From Eulemur rufifrons (taxonomy: Eukaryota; Chordata; Mammalia; Primates; Lemuridae): 64,000 bases of DNA. The number at the start of each line of letters is the position of its first letter. Positions within the stretch are counted from its first letter, which is position 1. A model generated the notes under the pieces. It saw only the letters and a program-made list of their open reading frames with translations, was not told the origin of the DNA and did no database searches. This document shows, in pieces, positions 54,533 through 64,000 of this stretch. The stretch is taken from the NCBI RefSeq assembly GCF_041146395.1, contig NC_090995.1:15751501-15815500 (forward strand), written 5' to 3'. The translations under genes were made by a program, and so were the position numbers.

Positions 54533-57030
54533 GCGGCCCTGCCTGCCGCCCTCTCCCGTGGGGTCCCCCCCAGCTGCCCGCGGACCCCGCGTCCTGCCTG
54601 CCGCCCTCTCCCGTGGGGTCCACCCCAGCTGCCCGCGGACCCCGCGTCCTGCCTGCCGCCCTCTCCCGTGGGGTCCCCCCCAGCTGCCCGCCGACCCCGC
54701 GGTCCTGCCTGCCGCCCTCTCCCGTGGGGTCCACCCCAGCTGCCCGAGGACCCCGCGGTCCTGCCTGCCGCCCTCTCCCGTGGGGTCCACCCCAGCTGCC
54801 CGAGGACCCCGCGGTCCTGCCTGCCGCCCTCTCCCGTGGGGTCCCCCCCAGCTGCCCGCGGACCCCGCGTCCTGCCTGCCGCCCTCTCCCGTGGGGTCCC
54901 CCCCAGCTGCCCGAGGACCCCGCGGTCCTGCCTGCCGCCCTCTGCCGTGGGGTCCACCCCAGCTGCCCGAGGACCCCGCGGTCCTGCCTGCCGCCCTCTC
55001 CCGTGGGGTCCACCCCAGCTGCCCGAGGACCCCGCGGTCCTGCCTGCCGCCCTCTCCCGTGGGGTCCACCCCAGCTGCCCGAGGACCCCGCGTCCTGCCT
55101 GCCGCCCTCTCCCGTGGGGTCCCCCCCAGCTGCCCGCGGACCCCGCGGTCCTGCCTGCCGCCCTCTCCCGTGGGGTCCCCCCAGCTGCCCGCGGACCCCG
55201 CGGTCCTGCCTGCCGCCCTCTCCCGTGGGGTCCACCCCCAGCTGCCCGCGGACCCCGCGGTCCTGCCTGCCGCCCTCTCCCGTGGGGTCCCCCGCAGCTG
55301 CCCGCGGACCCCGCGCGTCCTGCCTGCCGCCCTCTCCCGTGGGGTCCCCCCAGCTGCCCGCGGACCCCTCGGTCCTGCCTGCCGCCCTCTCCCGTGGGGT
55401 CCACCCCAGCTGCCCGCGGACCCCGCGGTCCTGCCTGCCGCCCTCTCCCGTGGGGTCCCCCCCAGCTGCCCGCGGACCCCGCGGTCCTGCCTGCCGCCCT
55501 CTCCCGTGGGGTCCCCCCCAGCTGCCCGCGGACCCCGCGGTCCTGCCTGCCGCCCTCTCCCGTGGGGTCCACCCCAGCTGCCCTCGGACCCCGCGGTCCT
55601 GCCTGCCGCCCTCTCCCGTGGGGTCCCCCCAGCTGCCCGCGGACCCCGCGGTCCTGCCTGCCACCCTCTCCCGTGGGGTCCCCCCAGCTGCCCGCGGACC
55701 CCGCGCGTCCTGCCTGCCGCCCTCTCCCGTGGGGTCCCCCCAGCTGCCCGCCGACCCCGTGGTCCTGCCTGCCGCCCTCTCCCGTGGGGTCCACCCCAGC
55801 TGCCCGCGGACCCCGCGGTCCTGCCTGCCGCCCTCTCCCGTGGGGTCCACCCCCAGCTGCCCGCGGACCCCGCGGTCCTGCCTGCCGCCCTCTCCCGTGG
55901 GGTCCACCCCAGCTGCCCGCGGACCCGGTGTCCTGCCTGCCGCCCTCTCCCGTGGGGTCCCCCCCAGCTGCCCGCGGACCCCGCGGTCCTGCCTGCCGCC
56001 CTCTCCCGTGGGGTCCCCCCCAGCTGCCCGCGGACCCGGTGTCCTGCCTGCCGCCCTCTCCCGTGGGGTCCCCCCCAGCTGCCCGCGGACCCCGCGGTCC
56101 TGCCTGCCGCCCTCTCCCGTGGGGTCCACCCCAGCTGCCCGCGGACCCGGTGTCCTGCCTGCCGCCCTCTCCCGTGGGGTCCCCCCCAGCTGCCCGCGGA
56201 CCCGGTGTCCTGCCTGCCGCCCTCTCCCGTGGGGTCCCCCGCAGCTGCCCGCGGACCCCGCGGTCCTGCCTGCCGCCCTCTCCCGTGGGGTCCACCCCAG
56301 CTGCCCGCGGACCCGGTGTCCTGCCTGCCGCCCTCTCCCGTGGGGTCCACCCCAGCTGCCCGCGGACCCGGTGTCCTGCCTGCCGCCCTCTCCCGTGGGG
56401 TCCCCCCCAGCTGCCCGCGGACCCCGCGGTCCTGCCTGCCGCCCTCTCCCGTGGGGTCCACCCCAGCTGCCCGCGGACCCGGTGTCCTGCCTGCCGCCCT
56501 CTCCCGTGGGGTCCCCCCCAGCTGCCCGCGGACCCCGCGGTCCTGCCTGCCGCCCTCTCCCGTGGGGTCCACCCCAGCTGCCCGCGGACCCGGTGTCCTG
56601 CCTGCCGCCCTCTCCCGTGGGGTCCCCCCCAGCTGCCCGCGGACCCCGCGGTCCTCCCTGCCGCCCTCTCCCGTGGGGTCCCCCCCAGCTGCCCGCGGAC
56701 CCCGCGGTCCTCCCTGCCGCCCTCTCCCGTGGGGTCCCCCCCAGCTGCCCGCGGACCCCGCGGTCCTCCCTGCCGCCCTCTCCCGTGGGGTCCACCCCAG
56801 CTGCCCGCGGACCCCGCGGTCCTGCCTGCCGCCCTCTCCCGTGGGGTCCACCCCAGCTGCCCGCGGACCCCGCGGTCCTGCCTGCCGCCCTCTCCCGTGG
56901 GGTCCACCCCAGCTGCCCGCGGACCCCGCGGTCCTGCCTGCCGCCCTCTCCCGTGGGGTCCACCCCAGCTGCCCGCGGACCCCGCGGTCCTGCCTGCCGC
57001 CCTCTCCCGTGGGGTCCACCCCAGCTGTCT
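54533..57030. repeat. 56-bp GC-rich minisatellite, about 44 copies
   Basis: Unit TCCTGCCTGCCGCCCTCTCC, then CGTGGGGTCCACCCCAGCTG, then CCCGCGGACCCCGCGG, 56 bp in all, with a PvuII-type CAGCTG and a CCGCGG palindrome in most copies. Variants include CCCCCCC for CACCCC, GAGGACC for GCGGACC, GCGCGTCC and the 55-bp GGTGTCC form. The array is open in all six frames, which yields the 818-896 residue frames; these are not genes. The minus strand is G-rich with runs of GGGG. It stops abruptly at 57030 in the middle of a unit (CAGCTGTCTGCGG). Confidence 0.97.
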
Positions 57031-57573
<543 letters not shown>

Positions 57574-57959
57574 CCCCCCCCAAAATTACTATTTGATATA
57601 TCATGTGCAAGAATCACCTTTGATTTATATATAAACCAAGGAAATAGTAGCTAAACACAGAGTTCATATTTGGGATAATTAGTAAAGAAAAATTAAATCT
57701 CACTGCCAAATGAAAGGCAAATGGCCCAATTGATCATGGAAATTTCATAAGAATTTACTGAACCACATGTTACCTTACTGTAATTCTCTGGCCATGTGTG
57801 TGCACACCGGTTGCAAGGTATCTCAGGTTTGCCCAGTGATGTTTACATCACCAATCGATATAGTTAGGTGATAAAGTCCTAGTCCATATTATGACAACGT
57901 ATATAAATATCTGAAAGCACCTTTTACAATTTCACCGTTTGTACCACTTGTGAATCCAT
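57574..57959. other. unique AT-rich DNA, no gene seen
   Basis: No feature recognised. Confidence 0.4.
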
Positions 57960-58685
57960 AATTCAATGGAGTGTCGTACATTGCCCGTGTTGTGCAACCA
58001 TCCATTTATTAATAGTTCCAGATGTTTTTCTTCTTCCTCTGAAGGAAACTCGAAGCCCGTTACGAAGTCACTTTCGTTTCCCTGTCCCCCAAGTCCCCGG
58101 CAAGCACTAATCTGTATTTCATCGCTGTGGATTTGCCTGCTCTGGACATTTCATACAAATGGACTCATATAACATGTGGCCTTTGTGCCTGGTTTCTTTC
58201 ACTTAGGACGTTTTCAAGGTTCATCCGTGTTGTGATATACATCAGTACTTCATTCCTTTTTTTCCTGTATGATTCCATACACACAGCATTCACCGTTCCT
58301 AAGTGCCCACTGCAGTGGCTTGAGCCACGTGCACATCGCTGTGGAACCATCACCACCATCCGTGTCCAGAATTGCTTTCATCTTCCCCAAGTGGAACCTG
58401 TACTCGTTGAACACCCACTTCGTATTTTCTCTTCCCCCAGCCCCTGGAAACTACTCCAGCTACCTCATAAGTAGAGCACACTCTATTTGACGTTGTGTGC
58501 CTGGGTTGTTTCTCTTAGCACGATGTTGTTACGTATGTCAGAATTTCCTCATTTTTAAGGCTGAATTATAGTTCACTGTGTGGATGGCCCACGTTTTATT
58601 TATCTGCTCATCTGTCAGTGGACACTTTCGTTGCTTCCACCTTTTGGCACTGTGAATAATGCTGCTCTGTCCTCATGGGGCCTCC
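57960..58685 (-). repeat. two consecutive L1M 3' regions, minus strand
   Basis: Two successive pieces of reverse-complement old L1. The first (about 57960-58290) holds 'ctttcacttaggacgttttc', 'aaggttcatccgtgttgtga' and 'atcagtacttcattcctttt'. The second (about 58300-58685) holds 'tgaacacccacttcgtattt', 'cccctggaaactactccagc', 'aaggctgaattatagttcac' and 'gtgaataatgctgctctg'. Both cover the same part of L1, so this is either two insertions or a duplication. Confidence 0.65.
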
Positions 58686-58689
58686 TCCT

Positions 58690-58850
58690 GGGGTGTCTGT
58701 TATAAGGACACCTGTCACTGGATTTAGGGGCCCCCATCTCAAGATCCTTAACTTAATTACTTCTACAAAGACCCTATTTTAAAATAAGTTCCTATTCTGA
58801 GGTTCCTGGCGGACGCGAATTTGGGGGGCGCTATCACAGCAGCTCTACCA
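58690..58850 (-). repeat. MaLR/MLT1-like LTR fragment
   Basis: 'ttataaggacacctgtcact', 'ggatttaggggcccccatct' and 'tctacaaagaccctatttta' then 'attctgaggttcctgg' are the reverse-complement landmarks of MLT1-type LTRs. Only part of the LTR is present. Confidence 0.5.
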
Positions 58851-61310
58851 GCGGCATGAGCAGTTGCCAGGGGTGTTCACTGGAGGGCCAGGTCCCCAAT
58901 GGCCCTGCTCAGCTCCCTGCCCAGGGTCCCTGTGCACAGCTGGGAGCTCAGAGGTCCCTGCAGGAGGCCGGCTCTCAAGGGTGCCCATTCCCCTGCCCTC
59001 TGCTCACACCTGAGCTGGCTGGGCCGCCCCACTCCCTGCCTGTCAGGTTCTGGACTCTGCGGCTGCCTTGCACCTCCTGAGAGAGACAGAGACAAGAGAG
59101 TGAGGGAGACAGAGACAGAGAGCAGGGGAGACAAAGAGGCGGAGATGGACACACACACAGAGGAAGGAGGGGGCAAGTAGGTGTGGCCACCTGGGCGGCA
59201 CAGCGACACCACATGACATCTTGGGAGTGCCACCTGTCCTGGAGCTCCGTGGATGGAACTGACTCAGTTTGACCAAAGGATGGTCACGGAGCCCCACTGT
59301 CCTCCCCAACCATGTGAACCTGACAGAAAGTCCCAGGGCCTTCCTGAACCAGCGGGATCTACACAGCCAGGTGTGGGGCAGGCCCTGGTGGGACCAAGCC
59401 TCCCAGGGAAGCCCAGAGACGGGAGCTGGGGCACCTGTGTCCACACCTGTCCTACCCCTCCGCCCTCTGCAGCAGTGGGGTGGGGAGGGGGCAGCTCTCC
59501 CTCCTGGAAGCCTCTCTGGCTGACCGGGCACTGGGCTACTGCTTTGGGCCAGGAGGGTGTCAGGACGCTGACTTGGCAGCAGGGTGGGGTGTGGCTGTGG
59601 GGTGCAGGAGTCTCGGGGACACAGGGCTCCTGGGCAGCTCCCTGTGCCCAATCCACAGGTATGGGACTGTGCAGGGGCTAAGGGGCTTCTGCCCACCCCC
59701 CGGGCCCTGCAGGCCCCTCTCTGTCCCTCCTGCATGGTCTGACTCCTCCCTCAGCGTTCACCTCCCTCCCCTGCTGGGGTTTGGAGTTTCATTCCAGGTG
59801 GCCTGGGGCTGCTGGCAGTGGGCGGTCGGTCATGCTCAGCCACAGCAACGCCTGGACGTCTGTTCAGCCTCTCTCTGGGGAGGCAGCACCATTCACAGTC
59901 TCTCCCTCCGCAGAGCCAAGGCAGGACCAGCCCATCGGACAACACCCGGCCCACAGCACACCTGGCCCCTGGACCTGGGGTTTGGCTGCCCACAGCCTCG
60001 GGCCTGCTGAGCCCCTCCCGGGGTCCTGGCCCAGGGCAGGCTCTGTCCTCAAGCGGCAGTGCCAGGGCCCTCTCATTGGAGCCACATGGAGATTGAGCAG
60101 CCGGATGCCAGAACAGGGGCCTCTCGACCTGGTTCCTGTTTTGGGCACAGAAGCACCCAGCTCAGCACCTCGCCTGCCTGGTCCCAGCCCTGCCTGTGTT
60201 CCTGGGCCTCCGCAACGTGCCCCATCATTTTGTTTGGAGTGGGCAGCTGCTGGGGGTTGGGGGGCTGAGGCAATATGGCAGCGATCAACAACTCCTGCTT
60301 GTGGGCACTTGTGAGCACCTTGCGAAGCACCTCAAAATCCACCAGGAACACGAAAGCCAAACTCAGGAGACGCTCAAGACACACGTGGGGGCCTCTGACC
60401 CTGGCAGGCGGGGACTTAGTGAGAATTGGCTGGCCGCAGGGCAGACAGCTGACCCTCAACATTGAAAGGCTCAGAGTACAAGCAGTAGGCTCGCAGTAGG
60501 CTCACAGCAGGCCAACAGCCCCCCACGTGCTGGGGCTGCGAGCTGGCCCGACGCCTGCCAGTCTCAAGATGCCCGGGCCCCTGGAGAGGAAGCTACCTAT
60601 GCTAGAGCGCCGGCCTGGCCAAACAGGGTCCTGGCGGGAAGCAGCAGAGGTGTTGGGGAGCAAGGGGAAGTGGCCCCTGGGACGTTCCAAAGTCCAGCCA
60701 AGGACACCGGCAGGAGGCGGTGGGGAGCTGTGTGGGTTGCAGTCAGGGCGCCACGTGGCAGAGGAAGCTGGCACAGCTGGCAGCTTTCAAGCTGCATCTC
60801 AAAAGGCCACCAGCAGCTGTCCCAGTGGGGACTCAGGGCTCCTGGCCTTGAGCAAGGATTCTCAGCGGTGGCTCCCCAGTGTCCCAGGCGGCCAGAGGAT
60901 GGGCCCTTTGATGGGTGGGAGCTGGGCAGCCTCTGCTGGGCACCACGACCATGCAGCCCACTGCTGAGTGAGCGAGGTCTGTGCCCTCGGGGCTCCAGTA
61001 GCTCCTGTGAGGCCCGGGCAAGGATGAGCTGCAGCCTGAGCGGGAGGTCTGGGGAGGGTGCAGGGCGGGGCTGGGCGGGGCCGGGCGGCCAGCCAAGTAT
61101 GGACAGCTGGGGGAAGGTCTGCGGGACACGTGTGGCGGGAACAGAAGCTCTCTAAAAAGGAGTCTGGAGGAAAGAGACTCATTCCAGAGACCCCGCCTTC
61201 CGTGTGATAGGGTGGCCGTTCCAGAGAGCACAGGGAAGGCTCAGGTCACACAGCGGAAGTTCCCATCCAGGCTCCCGTCAGGTTCATTATACAAATGAGG
61301 GGTTCACTGG
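58851..61310. other. 2.4 kb of GC-rich unique DNA, no gene confirmed
   Basis: Moderately GC-rich, unlike the AT-rich left part of the window, with no interspersed repeats that I recognise. A purine-rich (GAGACA)n tract lies at about 59080-59170. Several frames of 120-230 residues overlap on both strands (for example 59043-59735 minus, 59781-60314 plus). None shows a domain or convincing exon edges, so I leave them uncalled. The last 200 bp are GC-box-rich (61066-61092). Confidence 0.4.
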
Positions 61311-64000
61311 CTTGGTCTGATTGATCAGTGCAGCTGAGTCCTGATTGGTCAATACAGATGAGTCTGATTGTTCAATGCAGCTGAGTCTGAGTGGTCACTG
61401 TGGCTTACTTCTAATTGCTCAATGCAGCTGAGTCTGATTGGTTAGTGTGGCTGAGTCCTGATTGGTCAATGAGCTGAGTCGGTTTGGACAGTGAGGCTGA
61501 GTCCTGATTGGCCAGTGCAGCTGAATTTCATTGGTGACTGAGGCTGAGTCCTGATTGGTCAACGTGTCTGAGTCTGATTGGTCAGTGTGGCTGAACATGA
61601 TTGGTCAGTGCAGTTGAGTCCTGATTGGTCAGCGTGGCTGAGTCTGATTGGACAATTTGGCTTAGTCCTGATCGGTCAATTAGGCTGAGTCTGCTTCCTC
61701 GGTGTGGCTGCATCTGATTGGTGAGTGCGGCTGAATCCTGATTCGTCAATGTGGCTGAGTCCTGATTGGTCAGTGTAGCTGAGTGCTGACTACTCAGTGT
61801 GTCTGAGTCTGATTGGTTAGTGCGGCTGAGTCTGATTAGTCAGTGCGGCTGAGTCTGATTAGTCAGTGTGGCTGAATCTGATTGGTCAGTGCGGCTGAGT
61901 CTGATAGGTCAGTGCAGCTGAGTCCTAACTGGTCAGTGTGGCTGAATCTGATTGGTCAATGTGACTGAGTCCTGATTAGTCAGTGTGGCTGAATCTGATT
62001 GGTCAGTGCTGCTGAGTCCTGATTGGTCAACGTGGATGAGTATTATTGGACAGTGAGGCTGAGTCCTGATTGGTCAGTGTGACTGAGTCTGATTGGACAA
62101 TTTGGCTGAGTTCTGATTGGTCAATTTGGTTGAGTCAGCTTCGTAAGTCTGGCTGCGTCTGATTGGTCAGTGTGGCTGAGTCCTGACTAGTCAGTGTGGC
62201 TGAATCTGATTGGTCATGGCTGCTGAGTTCTGATTGGTCAACGTGGATTAGTCTGATTGCTCAATATGGCTGAGTTTGATTGGTTAGTGGGGCTGAGTCC
62301 TGATTGGTCAATGAGCTGAGTCGGATTGGACAGTGAGGCTGAGTCCTGATTGGCCAGTGCAGCTGAGTTTCATTGGTGACTGAGGCTGAGTCCTGATTAG
62401 TCAACGTGTCTGAGTCTGATTGGTCAGTGCGGCTGAACATGATTGGTCATTGCAGCTGAGTCTGATTGGTCAGTGCGGCTGAGTCCTGACTGGTAAGTGT
62501 GGCTGTATCTGATTGGTCAGTGGTGCTGAGTCCTGATTGGTCAGTGTTGCTGAGTCCTGATTGGTCTGTGTGGCTGAGTCCTGATTGGTCAGTGTGGCTG
62601 AGTCCTGACTAGTCAGTGTGGCTGAGTATGATTAGTCAGTGTTGTTGAATCTGATTGGTCAGTGTGGCTGAGTCTGATTGGTCAGTGCGGCTGAGTCCTG
62701 ATTAGTCCGTGTGGCTGAGTCCTGACTAGTCAGTGTGGCTGAATCTGATTGGTCAGTGCTGCTGAGTCCTGAATGGTCAACGTAGCTGAGGCTGATTGGA
62801 CAATTGGGCTTAGTCCTCATTGGTCAATTTCGCTGAGTCGGCTTTGTCGGTGTGGCAGCGTCTGATTGGTCAGTGCGGTTTAATCCTGATTCGTCAATGT
62901 GGCTGAGTCCTCATTGGTCAGTGCAGCTGAGTCCTGACTACTCAGTGTGGCTGAGTCTGATTGGTCAGTGTGGCTGAATCTCATTGGTCAGTGTGGCTGC
63001 GTCTCATTGGTCAGTGTGGACGGGTCAGTGTGGCTGAATCTCATTGGTCAGTGTGGCTGAGTCCGAACTACTCAGTGTGGCTGAATCTCATTGGTCAGTG
63101 CCGCTGAGTCCTGATTGGTCAACGTGGCTGAGTCTGATTGCTCAAGGCGGCTGAGTCTGATTGGTCAGTGAGGCTGAGTCCTGAATGGTCAGTGTGGCTG
63201 AATGTGATTGGTCAGTGCAGCTGATTCCTCATTGGTCACTACAGCTGACTCTGATTGGACAATTTGGCGAGTCCTGATTGGTCAATTTGGCTGATTCTGC
63301 TTCATCAGTGTGTCTGTGTCTGATTGGTCAGTGCGGCTGAATCCTGATTGATCAATGTGGCTGAAGTTGATTGGTGAGTGTGGCTGAGTCCTGACTAGTG
63401 TGGCTGAATCTGATTGGTCAGTGTGGCTGAATCCTGATTGGTCAATGTGGCTGAGTCTCATTGCTCAATGTGGCTGAGTCTGATTGGTCAGTGCAACTGC
63501 ATCCTGATTAGTCAGTGTGGCTGAATCTGATTGGTCAGTGTGGCTGAGTCCTGACTAGTCAGTGCGGCTGAATGTCATTGGTCAGTGCGGCTGAGTCCTG
63601 ATTGGTCAGTGTGGCTGAGTCTGATTGGACAATTTGGCTGAGTCCTGATTGGTCAATTTGGCCGAGTCTGATTCGGCAGTGTGGCTGCATCTCATTGGTC
63701 AGTGCGGCTGAATCCTGATTGGTCAGTGTGACTGAATCCTGATTAATCAGTGTGGTTGAATCTGATTGGTCAGTGTCTCTGAGTCCTGATTGGTCAACGT
63801 GGCTGAGTCTTATTGGTCAATGCGGCTGAGTCTGATTGGTCAGTGTGGCTTACTTCTAATTGGTCAATGCAGCTGAGTCTGATTGGTCAGTGTGGCTGAG
63901 TCCTGTTTGGTCAATGCAGCTAAACCTGATTGGTTAATGCAGTTGAGTGTGATTGGTCAGTGTGGGTGAGTCTGATTGGTGAGTGCAGCTGAGTTCTAAT
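61311..64000. repeat. 23-24-bp minisatellite rich in inverted CCAAT (NF-Y-like) sites
   Basis: About 115 units of GTCAGTGTGGCTGAGTC followed by (C)TGATTG, 23 or 24 bp, running past the window end. By eye I count about 75 ATTGG cores, most in the context CTGATTGGTCA, which is close to the NF-Y consensus. Other cores are lost by one change (ATTAG, ATTGC, ACTAG, ATTCG). Each unit also carries CTGAGTC, a partial AP-1/Maf half-site. Larger internal duplications exist; see findings. No stop-free long frame results, because TGA occurs in most units. Confidence 0.97.

Noticed and set aside
59043..60314. Overlapping frames of 118-230 residues on both strands
   Set aside because: Competing frames on both strands, no domain and no splice-site support.
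61311..64000. A HERV-9-type LTR, because of repeated GATTGGT motifs
   Set aside because: The HERV-9 U3 repeats have a different, longer unit, and I see no LTR ends, polyadenylation signal or R-U5 next to the array within the window.

Overview
This is nuclear DNA from a primate, most likely a strepsirrhine (lemur or close relative). Eight or more full-length Alu elements carry a long A/T-rich linker between the arms (a stretch like AATTATATGGACAGCTAAAA, then a run of TATA), a form I associate with strepsirrhine Alus and not with human ones. The background of old MIR, L2, L1M, MER5A, Tigger and MaLR fragments is ordinary for a placental mammal. There is no bacterial, phage or CRISPR content, and almost all long open frames are stop-free tandem repeats.

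Left part (1 to about 44.2 kb): AT-rich, mostly unique DNA with scattered old repeats, several young Alus with clear target-site duplications, a 658-bp Tigger transposon with both ends (3290-3947), a GC-rich minisatellite (10.71-11.15 kb), a processed and frameshifted copy of the histone H3.3 gene H3-3A (25.46-26.25 kb), and an unusual multi-arm Alu (43.28-43.98 kb). I found no convincing coding exon here. It is probably intron or intergenic DNA.

Middle (44.2-49.6 kb): a CpG-rich promoter region. On the minus strand at 48124-48199 there is a short first coding exon. It has a strong start context, a hydrophobic signal peptide, and a GTGAG splice donor in phase 1. Its GC-rich 5' leader and a CCAAT box lie to the right, so the gene runs leftward and the 44 kb to the left would be in or beyond its first intron. 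I do not recognise the gene. Two tandem arrays sit inside that intron: a composite TG-rich array with 32 spacer copies starting about 17 bases after the splice donor (46.72-48.11 kb), and a 27-bp GC array (44.75-45.69 kb).

Right part (49.6-64 kb): Alus, a probable solo retroviral LTR (50.03-50.60 kb), a CpG-rich block with a CTCF-like site (53.76-54.53 kb), a 2.5-kb array of a 56-bp unit with a dimeric higher-order pattern (54.53-57.03 kb), old L1 and LTR ends, 2.4 kb of GC-rich unique DNA, and finally an array of 23-24-bp units running off the window end (61.31-64.00 kb). That array contains about 75 copies of ATTGG, nearly all in a good inverted CCAAT (NF-Y) context. The array with the NF-Y-like sites and the signal-peptide exon abutting the TG array are the two observations most worth following up.
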